From Terrimonas_A sp051954695 (GTDB lineage: Bacteria; Bacteroidota; Bacteroidia; Chitinophagales; Chitinophagaceae): 64,000 nucleotides of DNA. This document shows positions 42,537 through 50,184 of the stretch, in pieces (the first letter of the stretch is position 1; every line of letters begins with the position of its first letter). A program made the position numbers and the translations under genes. The stretch spans positions 36,390-100,389 of the forward strand of contig JBQCHL010000022.1 in assembly GCA_051954695.1 (NCBI GenBank), written 5' to 3'. Under the pieces are notes generated by a model. It ran no database searches, was not told the DNA's origin, and worked only from the letters and a program-made list of their open reading frames with translations.

Positions 42537-44744
42537 TCATCCATCCGTTTCTTCCTCTCCCATCGATTTCCTGTACGCCTTTATAAAAATAGCTCCCAGG
42601 TTTTTGTAGGGTGGGATATAATCTTCAAACCCTTCCACACTGGCTTTTGACTTGAATTCTTTCCAGAAAGGTATCCAGTCGATATTATTACCATTCCGCA
42701 GTTTCTCAGTAAGCAACAGGAAGAACGGTTTATTGATCGCCGTTTTACCGATCTGCTTCGATGCAATAATATGCGCATCTTCTGATTTATGCAGGATAGA
42801 ATCGATCAAATGGAATCCGCCACAGGAGCCCATGAACACGATGCGGGAAGAAGGTGCCATATAGGCAATGGTCGAATTGGCAAAATAACTGTGGCCGCGG
42901 TGAATGGTCACTGTAGGATGAATATTGTTCTTCTCCAGGTAATCATCCAGCGCCTGCTGTGCTTTATCGTCTTCACCGGTTTCTTCCGGTAATGGTTTGT
43001 TGGCATAGATCACTACAGGATTTCCTTTGATGGAGCGGATCGTGATCCATTGCGGATTGCTCCGGTCAATAGCCCAGTTGCCGCCGCCAAACATATTCTG
43101 GAAACCAGTGAAGATCCCCTGCCCGTCTTTATCACCATAAAAGAATACCTGGGCTATCACTTCGCCTTTCTCATTGGTCAGTGAAGAGAAGGGCACATTG
43201 TATACCGGGGGAATACCCAGTTCTTTGGTAAGATCAATGTTCTTGGATGAATCAGCAGAAAGGAAAAGCTTATTTAAAATATTATAGATCACAATTCCTT
43301 TCTTGTTATTCTCATCAAGATTGCGTTGATAATTTTCCTGCACCAGGTTCAATACTTCTGCGGCAAGTTTTTTATTGGTCTCAATAATGCTGGCATAAGA
43401 ATCTGCCACGTCCACTCCATCTTCCAGTCCTTCTGTTTTTTCCAACCCACCTACAAAGGCTTTCATCAGATCGGTCGCCTCATCATGTCTTGGGAAGGTA
43501 GAAAGAAAATTACCCAGGGTGTTATAGGCAGCCGCCTGGCTGATGAATTTACGGTAATGATCAAAGTTCAGGCTGAGCAATAAGGAATCGCCACGGTTGC
43601 TGATCTTTTTCATCATCAGCGGGTACACGCCATTTGTGTAGCTTGACGTATAGATCAACCCATCGGTGAGAACCGCCAGGTAATACAATTCCTGTGCTGT
43701 TAATGGCTGAAGGCACCTGAAGCGGACTGCATCCGATTCATTGTGCAAGCCATTAATGGTTGTTACAAATACATCTTTCGCCTTTTTCTCCAGTTTTGCT
43801 GTCAGCTCTTTAAATGCAATGGCTGTGTCTTTATTGATCGCCCTTTGCATATAATCCATCTGCGTTTTCACCAGCAGCCGGAAATACTGTACTGAATCTT
43901 GCTCTGCAGCATCCAGTTCCTCAAAAGTTATTTTTCCTTTCACGATATTATCCAGGAAAGGAAAATATTGTTGCCCGCTTCTGCTTCTTGCCATGCGGGT
44001 AACGGCCTTCACAAATTCATCATCATTGATGTTGCGGATAATGCCTCCCAGTTTATTGTTGGCTTGTGCGTAAGTGTATAATTGAGCAGGGTATTTTTTT
44101 GCCACGGCTTTCACCAGGCTGTCTGCAAAAGGCACATTGGGATTATCCTTAAGGGTAATAAATGTGGAAGCCGGATGCAGTACACAGTATTTCAAGATAA
44201 GCTGGTCTTTGGATGGTTGATACCCCTTATTTGAAGAGAAAATATTGGCAGCAAGCACAGCAGTCCCGGCATCGTAAGATAGTGGTGTAATTACTGGCTC
44301 TATGCTTTTACCATCCCTGTCATCAATCACGCATTGTTTATACGCGTTGATGATCTGCGGAAGGTGCAGCAGGTTCACTTTTTTTGTGCGCCAGTTGGCA
44401 CGTACATATTTCAATACGTTCGACATGCCGGTGAGATAGTTCACTTTCAGCCGGTGGTCAAGCAAAGTATCTGCTTCTATGTCGTATTGGAATTCATCAA
44501 CCGTTTGGCCGATGGCTTTGGTGAGTAAAAGATTTACTTCCTCGTTTCCGGAAAACACGAGTTCATTGTCGGCTTTTCCATCCGCACTCAGCAGGTCTTT
44601 TTGTTCTTTATCGATATAGTCATGAAAAAGCTCCCTGTTCTTGGGCGGCTTTATCGTAATAGCGGCATTATTGATATTAAGCTGCGCTGCCAGGCCTGTA
44701 GAAAAAGCCAGGAAAGCAGTCCATAAAACAAGGTATCTCAACAT
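42537..44744 (-). CDS. Large secreted protein with caspase/separase-like His-Cys motif (paralogue A)
   Basis: About 735 residues with signal peptide MLRYLVLWTAFLAFSTGLAAQ (start 44744; an ATG three codons earlier is also possible). It is clearly homologous to the downstream gene along its whole length, for example DGLIYTSSYTNGVYP, FSSLTNEKGEV and the C-terminal DYIPP(H/Y)KNLG. The same dyad appears: His in IHRGHSYF (codon 42891-42893) and Cys in FMGSCGGF (codon 42822-42824), 23 residues apart. The pair arose by tandem duplication and both copies keep the putative catalytic residues. Their divergent promoter region is shared with the PhoB-like regulator. Function unknown. Confidence 0.75.
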   Translation of the reverse strand: MLRYLVLWTAFLAFSTGLAAQLNINNAAITIKPPKNRELFHDYIDKEQKDLLSADGKADNELVFSGNEEVNLLLTKAIGQTVDEFQYDIEADTLLDHRLKVNYLTGMSNVLKYVRANWRTKKVNLLHLPQIINAYKQCVIDDRDGKSIEPVITPLSYDAGTAVLAANIFSSNKGYQPSKDQLILKYCVLHPASTFITLKDNPNVPFADSLVKAVAKKYPAQLYTYAQANNKLGGIIRNINDDEFVKAVTRMARSRSGQQYFPFLDNIVKGKITFEELDAAEQDSVQYFRLLVKTQMDYMQRAINKDTAIAFKELTAKLEKKAKDVFVTTINGLHNESDAVRFRCLQPLTAQELYYLAVLTDGLIYTSSYTNGVYPLMMKKISNRGDSLLLSLNFDHYRKFISQAAAYNTLGNFLSTFPRHDEATDLMKAFVGGLEKTEGLEDGVDVADSYASIIETNKKLAAEVLNLVQENYQRNLDENNKKGIVIYNILNKLFLSADSSKNIDLTKELGIPPVYNVPFSSLTNEKGEVIAQVFFYGDKDGQGIFTGFQNMFGGGNWAIDRSNPQWITIRSIKGNPVVIYANKPLPEETGEDDKAQQALDDYLEKNNIHPTVTIHRGHSYFANSTIAYMAPSSRIVFMGSCGGFHLIDSILHKSEDAHIIASKQIGKTAINKPFFLLLTEKLRNGNNIDWIPFWKEFKSKASVEGFEDYIPPYKNLGAIFIKAYRKSMGEEETDG

Positions 44745-44780
44745 TGAAGTCATAAGGATAGATGCAAAGTTAGTAACTGT

Positions 44781-44870
44781 TTAAGGTTTAATGGTTTAAA
44801 AGTTTAAAGGTTTTTGCTAAACTATGGCATTGAGACCTTAACGTTAAACTTTTAAACCATTAAACCTTAA
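44781..44870. repeat. 26-bp palindrome, GTTTAAGG family
   Basis: Arms at 44781-44806 and 44845-44870 are perfect reverse complements over 26 bp (TTAAGGTTTAATGG...), with further short pairing (ACTGT/ACAGT) outside. It lies between two divergent genes, where a terminator is not needed, so this supports a dispersed repeat related to the palindrome at 3370-3439. Confidence 0.7.
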
Positions 44871-44960
44871 ACTTTTCGAACACAGTTATAAGACGGTTTC
44901 CGGGACATAAGGTTGTCTCCGGCCGGCCCTGCGTTTTCTTATCATAAAATCATGCCTGAT

Positions 44961-44978
44961 ATTAAGTTATCATTAAGT
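44961..44978 (+). promoter_or_regulatory. PHO-box-like direct repeat before the PhoB-like regulator
   Basis: ATTAAGTtatcATTAAGT: a 7-bp half-site repeated exactly with a 4-bp spacer, an 11-bp period. This is the architecture of PhoB binding sites. It lies about 45 bp upstream of the regulator's -7 element (TAGCTTTG, 45025-45032) and would permit autoregulation. It is predicted from architecture and context only. Confidence 0.5.
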
Positions 44979-45024
44979 CTGTATGAACAAAGTGCCGGGG
45001 TTTTTTGCGCCCGCAATTTCCCAG

Positions 45025-45032
45025 TAGCTTTG
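45025..45032 (+). promoter_or_regulatory. Predicted -7 element of the PhoB-like regulator gene
   Basis: TAGCTTTG matches TAnnTTTG exactly and lies 18 bp before the ATG at 45050. It excludes the in-frame ATG at 45005 as the start. Confidence 0.6.
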
Positions 45033-45049
45033 CGCAAACTTTCATTGGC

Positions 45050-45727
45050 ATGGAAACTAAGGCCCGAAAAGTGTTGATAGCCGACGATGAGCCGGATATA
45101 TTAGAAATTTTAAAATACAACCTCAGCGGCGAAGGATATGATGTGATAACCGCCAAAGACGGGGATGAAGCCTTAGAAAAAGCAAGGCGTACCCAACCCG
45201 ACCTGGTAGTTCTGGACGTAATGATGCCGAAAAAAACAGGGGTTGAAGTTTGCCAGATCCTCCGCACCCAGGCAACTTTCAAAGATACCCTGATCATTTT
45301 CCTTACAGCCGTAAACGATGATGGCAGCCAGATCAGGGGTTTGGAAACCGGAGCTGACGATTATGTGAGTAAGCCGATCAGTCCAAAAGTTTTCCTGAGC
45401 CGTGTGAACGCTTTATTCCGCCGGCTGAATAAAACAGAGGTAAAGACCCTGGAACTGGAAAACATTAAAATAGATCCCGAGCGTTTTATGGTACAGGTGG
45501 ATGGAAATGATATTGTGCTGGCGAAAAAGGAATTTGAATTATTATACCTGCTGGCTCAAAAGCCGGGACGTGTATTCCTTCGCAACGAAATACTCAACCA
45601 GGTATGGGGCAATGATGTGATCGTGGGCGACCGTACTATCGATGTCCATATCCGCAAGATCCGTCAAAAGCTGGGTATTGATTGTGTGACAACGGTGAAG
45701 GGAGTAGGGTATAAGTTTGAGCTTTGA
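45050..45727 (+). CDS. PhoB-like OmpR-family response regulator
   Basis: A 225-residue response regulator. Receiver domain: acidic residues D12-D13-E14 (ADDEPD), phospho-acceptor D56 in VVLDVMMP, T86 and K108 in VSKPI. The C-terminal winged helix (about 130-225) contains LAKKEFELLYLLAQKPGRVF, DRTIDVHIRKIRQKLG and VKGVGYKFEL. It is followed 16 bp later by a PhoR-like kinase, so they form an operon. The start at 45050 (METKARKVLIADDEPD) fits the promoter. I call it PhoB-like from the PhoR-like partner, the phosphate genes nearby and the direct-repeat sites. The assignment to phosphate is inference. Confidence 0.9.
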   Translation: METKARKVLIADDEPDILEILKYNLSGEGYDVITAKDGDEALEKARRTQPDLVVLDVMMPKKTGVEVCQILRTQATFKDTLIIFLTAVNDDGSQIRGLETGADDYVSKPISPKVFLSRVNALFRRLNKTEVKTLELENIKIDPERFMVQVDGNDIVLAKKEFELLYLLAQKPGRVFLRNEILNQVWGNDVIVGDRTIDVHIRKIRQKLGIDCVTTVKGVGYKFEL

Positions 45728-45743
45728 AGCGTAACTTCATCAC

Positions 45744-46793
45744 ATGTTCTCCCTTAAAAATATTTCCCCCCGTCAGCTTTCTTTTCTTACTGCTCTGGGC
45801 TTAGCTGCCCCGATCAGCGTGCTGGTATTTGTGATTGAAAAAAGATGGCAACCGGTATTGATATCTTTCCTGGTAATACTGGGGGGCGGTTATTTCCTGA
45901 TCAGCTTCGTGCTTGAAAGATTTATCTACCGGAAGATCAAGCTCATTTATAAATTCATTTACCAGACCAAAGCCACCAAAAGACAGGAAACCTACTACAA
46001 ATACATCTTACCCAAGAAAAGTATTGATGAAGTAAGGGAAGATGTGGAAGCCTGGGCAACGGAAAACAAACAGGAAATCGAATTGCTGCGGGCAAATGAA
46101 CAATTCAGAAAAGAGTTTCTCCAAAATCTTTCCCACGAGTTCAAAACACCTGTATTCGCCATACAGGGTTATGTAGATACTTTGCTGCAAGGCGCCCTGG
46201 AAAATCCGCAGGTAAACAGGAAATTCCTGGAAAAAACATCCACCAATGTAGAAAGGCTTACCAACCTGCTGAATGACCTGGATGAAATATCAAGACTGGA
46301 AAGAGGCGAGTTGAACCTGATCAAACAGAATTTTGTGATCCAGGACCTCGTAAAAGAAACATTTGAAAGCATCTCCATTATGGCGGAGCAAAAGAATATC
46401 CGCTGCAGCATCAAGAAAGGTTGTGAGTCTCCGCTTACTGTTTTTGCCGATAAGGAAAAAATAAGACAGGTGCTGTTGAACCTGGTGGAGAACTCCATTA
46501 AATATGGTAAACAAAACGGTTCTATTACTGCCAGCATGTATATCACTGATGGCAGGCATGTGCTGGTGGAAATAAGAGATGATGGGATCGGCATTCCTGA
46601 AAAACATCTCACCCGCATTTTTGAACGGTTCTACCGCACTGAGGAAGGCCGCAGCCTTGATGTAACGGGAAGCGGGCTTGGGTTGGCCATCTGCAAACAT
46701 ATTATCGAAGCGCACGGACAAACCATTCACGCACGTAGCCGCGAAGACGTAGGCACATCCATCGGTTTTACGCTGGATAGAAAAAAGGATTGA
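45744..46793 (+). CDS. PhoR-like sensor histidine kinase
   Basis: A 349-residue membrane kinase. Two N-terminal helices (about 13-30 and 38-57) with almost no periplasmic loop are followed by a linker and the HisKA domain with the phospho-accepting H131 (NLSHEFKTPVFAIQGYVDTLL). The ATPase has N-box LVENSIKYG, G1 RDDGIGIP and G2 GSGLGLAICKHI. The absence of a large sensor domain and the HEFKTPV H-box are typical of PhoR-type kinases in Bacteroidota. PhoR proteins usually sense phosphate through the Pst/PhoU system, which is not in the window; a DUF47 PhoU-like protein is 9 kb away. Confidence 0.9.
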   Translation: MFSLKNISPRQLSFLTALGLAAPISVLVFVIEKRWQPVLISFLVILGGGYFLISFVLERFIYRKIKLIYKFIYQTKATKRQETYYKYILPKKSIDEVREDVEAWATENKQEIELLRANEQFRKEFLQNLSHEFKTPVFAIQGYVDTLLQGALENPQVNRKFLEKTSTNVERLTNLLNDLDEISRLERGELNLIKQNFVIQDLVKETFESISIMAEQKNIRCSIKKGCESPLTVFADKEKIRQVLLNLVENSIKYGKQNGSITASMYITDGRHVLVEIRDDGIGIPEKHLTRIFERFYRTEEGRSLDVTGSGLGLAICKHIIEAHGQTIHARSREDVGTSIGFTLDRKKD

Positions 46794-46796
46794 TCA

Positions 46797-47888
46797 TTAC
46801 TTCCTTGAAGCGATCTTTGTTCCCGGCTCAAACTCCTCACCTACCAACCCCGCGATCATTCCGGCCACCTGTTGCAAGTACAATTGCTGTTCATCTTTTA
46901 CTTCGCCCAGGGGTGTTATACCCGGCCCCATCATAGCCAGCCATGTTTGGGAAGATCCGCGGATAAAAAGATGATGTGAGGCCCATTTTGCATCACGATA
47001 GCCTCTTCCATGATCAGTGGTGATGATAATAGATGTATTGTCTTTATAGCCTGGTGCAGTTTGTATCCAATGCCATAGCTCCGCCAGCAGCCTGTCTGCC
47101 TTATTCAGATGCTCCAGGTACATATCATAACGGGCTGAATGAGCGTACTCGTCAGTTTCTCCCAATCCCAGGAAAAGCACCCTGGGCCTGTGTTCCTCCA
47201 GGTATTCACGTGCAGCCAGGAAAGTGAGTTGATCATAACGTGTACCACCTTTGTGATACACATCTTCCTGCACTTTATTTACCAGCTGCTGTCCGCTGGA
47301 AAGGTACTCACCTTCCACTTTTTTATACCCGCTGTTAATGGGTATCCCATTCCTTTGCTCATTCAGGATATAAGGAAATACATCCCATGAAGTGAATGCT
47401 GCTACTTTTCCTTTGAACTCATCTTTGCTCTCCAGGTATTCAAGCACATTGATATTGCTGTTGTATCTTTTTTTGTTGGATGATACCAGCAGGTCTGTAG
47501 TGCCGGTGAATATTTCATTATAACCGGGATAGGAAAAAGCATAGAGGTTGGCCACATTCACTTTGTTGTTGAGCTGCCGGTTGCCATATAATTGCCCTTT
47601 TCCTGCCAGCACCGACCAAAAAAAAGGCATCAGTTGCCTGCGCCTTTGCTCTTTATTATCCGACCAGTAAAGTGCTTTGATGGTATTTGTGTCGGGAGTG
47701 AACTTCGGGTCATTGATCAGGTCTTCATCTGCACCATTGAATATTTCCTGCCAGCGGACGCCATCGATCGTAACCACGATCAGGTTTTTGGCGGGCTTGA
47801 TATCGATGTGTATTTGCTGAGCTAGCCGGGAAGGGGTAGCAGAAGGAAGTGTTGCAAGGAGGATTAAAGAAGTAAGGAAAACTTTCAC
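46797..47888 (-). CDS. Secreted alkaline-phosphatase-superfamily enzyme
   Basis: A 363-residue exported enzyme of the type I phosphodiesterase/nucleotide pyrophosphatase-alkaline phosphatase fold. Signal peptide: VKVFLTSLILLATLPSATPSRLAQQ from a GTG start at 47888. Metal ligands appear in VTIDGVRW (40-46) and TDHGRGYRD, and the nucleophile region is AFSYPGYNEIF. The frame is open 136 codons upstream, but that extension crosses the divergent PlcP-like gene and carries no signal peptide. Such enzymes release phosphate from organic esters outside the cytoplasm. It stops 3 bp after the PhoR-like gene, convergent. Substrate unknown. Confidence 0.85.
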   Translation of the reverse strand: MKVFLTSLILLATLPSATPSRLAQQIHIDIKPAKNLIVVTIDGVRWQEIFNGADEDLINDPKFTPDTNTIKALYWSDNKEQRRRQLMPFFWSVLAGKGQLYGNRQLNNKVNVANLYAFSYPGYNEIFTGTTDLLVSSNKKRYNSNINVLEYLESKDEFKGKVAAFTSWDVFPYILNEQRNGIPINSGYKKVEGEYLSSGQQLVNKVQEDVYHKGGTRYDQLTFLAAREYLEEHRPRVLFLGLGETDEYAHSARYDMYLEHLNKADRLLAELWHWIQTAPGYKDNTSIIITTDHGRGYRDAKWASHHLFIRGSSQTWLAMMGPGITPLGEVKDEQQLYLQQVAGMIAGLVGEEFEPGTKIASRK

Positions 47889-47988
47889 ATCTGAAGGTTT
47901 CACAAAGAAAGGCAGATAGTGTGACCGGAAGGTTAAGCCACGGTAATGAAACTGTGAAGGATTGTTGGTCAACGCTATTTCATAAATG

Positions 47989-48008
47989 CTTAATACTCCC
48001 TTAATACT
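47989..48008 (+). promoter_or_regulatory. PHO-box-like direct repeat in the phosphatase/PlcP divergent region
   Basis: CTTAATACT is repeated with an 11-bp period (47989-47997 and 48000-48008), read as TTAATACtcccTTAATAC. It is 40 bp before the PlcP-like ATG, oriented as at the PhoB-like gene, and could also serve the divergent phosphatase. Confidence 0.5.
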
Positions 48009-48047
48009 AAGGTTATATACCATCCTGACCTTTAGCAAACCTTTTGA

Positions 48048-48896
48048 ATGCAAAAACGTCCCGTTGATGTAGCTGTAATATCCGACCTGCACCTTGGCAC
48101 GTATGCCTGCCGGGCAAAAGAGTTTGTCAGCTATCTCAACAGCATCGAGCCCCGCCTTCTTATTCTCAACGGCGACATTATTGATGGATGGCAATTCAGC
48201 AAGCATTATTTTCCTCTTCATCACATCACTGCCATTCAACAGATATTCCATTTGCTCTCTAATGGCACAAGGGTTATTTACATCACCGGCAATCATGATG
48301 AAACATTACGCCGGTATGCCGATCTCCATCTTGGCAATTTTCAACTGGCTGATAAAGTAGTGATAGAAATAGATGGAAAGATGAACTGGGTCTTTCATGG
48401 TGATGTGTTTGACCACACCACGGCCAACCAGGCCAAGTTCTGGGGCAAACTCGGCAGCAATGGCTATGCAATGTTACTTGGCTTTAACAAAATGATCAAT
48501 AAGATGATGAAACTGCTTGGCAGGGAAAAGGTTTCTCTTTCCAAAAAGATCATGGAGCAGTTTCATAAACGCTTTGTGCGTATCGATGCTTTTGAAACCA
48601 TGATCGCTGAACTGGCTATTGAAAAAAAATATGACTGCGTGATCTGCGGTCATATCCACCAACCCGGTAAAAGGGTTTATACCAATGAAAAAGGATCTGT
48701 CACTTACCTCAATTCAGGCGATTGGGTTGAGCACATGACTTCCCTGGAATATTATAATAACGACTGGCATTTATATACACACGAGCAGGAAGAGACCCGG
48801 CCCGAATCGGTGAAACAATCGAAACCCAAACCCGAAGTCATCACTAACGAAATAGCTATTTATCTGCATTCTTTAACTCAACCCTCAACAATATGA
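48048..48896 (+). CDS. PlcP-like metallophosphoesterase (annotated type: UDP-2,3-diacylglucosamine diphosphatase)
   Basis: A 282-residue calcineurin-type metallophosphoesterase. The metal motifs are SDLHLGT (12-18), NGDIIDGW (41-48), GNHDE (81-85), FHGDVFDH and CGHIHQPG near residue 200. Such proteins are usually annotated as LpxH. However, length, the TGNHDETLRRY and YLNSGDWVEH segments and the hydrophobic middle region fit PlcP, the phosphate-starvation phospholipase C of Sinorhizobium and marine bacteria. It overlaps the next gene by 4 bp (ATGA). PlcP with an adjacent glycosyltransferase is the known lipid-remodelling arrangement: cleave phospholipid, reglycosylate the diacylglycerol. Assignment to PlcP is a pattern comparison from memory. 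Confidence 0.8.
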   Translation: MQKRPVDVAVISDLHLGTYACRAKEFVSYLNSIEPRLLILNGDIIDGWQFSKHYFPLHHITAIQQIFHLLSNGTRVIYITGNHDETLRRYADLHLGNFQLADKVVIEIDGKMNWVFHGDVFDHTTANQAKFWGKLGSNGYAMLLGFNKMINKMMKLLGREKVSLSKKIMEQFHKRFVRIDAFETMIAELAIEKKYDCVICGHIHQPGKRVYTNEKGSVTYLNSGDWVEHMTSLEYYNNDWHLYTHEQEETRPESVKQSKPKPEVITNEIAIYLHSLTQPSTI

Positions 48897-49912
48897 ACAT
48901 ACTATATGCTATACAGGCAACAGGCAACGGGCATATCAGCCGTGCCATGGAGCTTTTACCGTACCTGAAAGAGTACGGCAATATTGATATTTTCCTTAGT
49001 GGCGGCAACAGTCATCTTGCACTTGATGCGCCGATCAAATACCGCAGCAAAGGTTTAAGCCTCTATTATAATTGCAATGGAGGATTGGATTACTGGCAGA
49101 TTGCCAAAGGCATTCATCCATTCCGTCTCCGCCAGGAGATCCGGGACCTGCCTGTGGAGAAATATGACCTGGTGCTTAACGATTTTGATTATATCACTTC
49201 AGCCGCCTGCATCCGCAAAAAGGTGCCGTCCATTAATTTCGGGCACCAGGCCAGTTTTTATTCATCACATACCCCAAGACCTTCTGTAAAAAACCCAACG
49301 GGTGAATGGATCCTGAAGAATTATGCAAAAGCTACGCATTATGTAGGCCTGCATTTCAAATCTTACGATCATTTCATTTTCACCCCTGTAGTAAAACAAC
49401 AGATACTGGAAGCCAATCCTACTGACAAAGGTTATATCACCGTGTACCTGCCATCCTATTGCGAATCGCAGCTGGTGGAGATTTTCAGCGTCTTCAGCGA
49501 TCTTCAGTTCGACGTGTTTTGCGGCCAGGTGATGCAGCCCAGGCAAGAGGGAAACCTGCGCTTGCTGCCGGTCAATAAGCAGGCATTTAATGAAAGCCTG
49601 ATCCACTGCAGCGGCATCATCACCGGCGGAGGATTCGAAACCCCGGCCGAAGCCCTGCACCTGGGTAAAAAGATCATGTCCATCCCTATCCGCAGTCAGT
49701 ATGAGCAGCAATGCAATGCAGCCGCTTTACAGGAAATGGGCATCCGTGTATTAAAAAATATTGATCATACGTTCAGCGACCATCTTGAAGACTGGATCAA
49801 CAATGATGAAAGGATAAAAATGGATTATAGCAAAAGCATCCCTGAAAGCCTGGAATATCTTTTCAATTTAAGTGTTGAAAAAGGAGAAAATGAATTGCTG
49901 GAAGTAGCTTAA
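48893..49912 (+). CDS. MurG-like glycosyltransferase (candidate diacylglycerol glycosyltransferase)
   Basis: A 339-residue GT-B-type glycosyltransferase. N-terminal Gly-rich start MNILYAIQATGNGHISRAMEL; the C-terminal donor-binding part has SGIITGGGFETPAEALHLGKKIMSIP (MurG-like GGxxxxxE) and EQQCNAAALQEMG. It has no signal or membrane helix. Translationally coupled to the PlcP-like gene by an ATGA overlap. In a remodelling route it would glycosylate diacylglycerol released by PlcP. This function is inferred; the acceptor and the sugar donor are unknown. It ends at the terminator at 50069. Confidence 0.82.
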   Translation: MNILYAIQATGNGHISRAMELLPYLKEYGNIDIFLSGGNSHLALDAPIKYRSKGLSLYYNCNGGLDYWQIAKGIHPFRLRQEIRDLPVEKYDLVLNDFDYITSAACIRKKVPSINFGHQASFYSSHTPRPSVKNPTGEWILKNYAKATHYVGLHFKSYDHFIFTPVVKQQILEANPTDKGYITVYLPSYCESQLVEIFSVFSDLQFDVFCGQVMQPRQEGNLRLLPVNKQAFNESLIHCSGIITGGGFETPAEALHLGKKIMSIPIRSQYEQQCNAAALQEMGIRVLKNIDHTFSDHLEDWINNDERIKMDYSKSIPESLEYLFNLSVEKGENELLEVA

Positions 49913-50068
49913 GAAAATATCACCTGATTTAATATTGAGTTAATGCTGCTATAATAACCGCTTAACAAACAAGCTCCATCTTTACGCCAGTTCTTTCTTC
50001 CAAGTCGTTCCCATTTGCAGGATGGTTCTAGCAGTTATCCCATCCATGCAAGTCTTCTCATGCAGTTT

Positions 50069-50107
50069 AGCCACTCCGGTCGTCCTTCCTGAGTGGCTTT
50101 TTTTTGC
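50069..50107 (+). terminator. Terminator of the PlcP-like/glycosyltransferase operon
   Basis: AGCCACTC (50069-50076) pairs with GAGTGGCT (50091-50098), followed by TTTTTTTTTG. It lies 156 bp past the stop, so the transcript has an unusually long 3' UTR. Confidence 0.85.
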
Positions 50108-50184
50108 CTCTACTATCCCTCTCCGGAAATTTAATATTACCTTATTGTTAAGTTTTAATAATTTTATAGTGGATTGATTGTCCC

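Noticed and set aside
47889..48296. 136-codon extension of the phosphatase frame across the divergent PlcP-like gene
   Set aside because: It would run through the PHO-box-like repeat and coding sequence of the neighbour; a GTG at 47888 begins a good signal peptide.
48048..48896. Assigning this gene as plain LpxH for lipid A synthesis
   Set aside because: The glycosyltransferase coupling, the length and the phosphate context fit PlcP better, though LpxH cannot be formally excluded.
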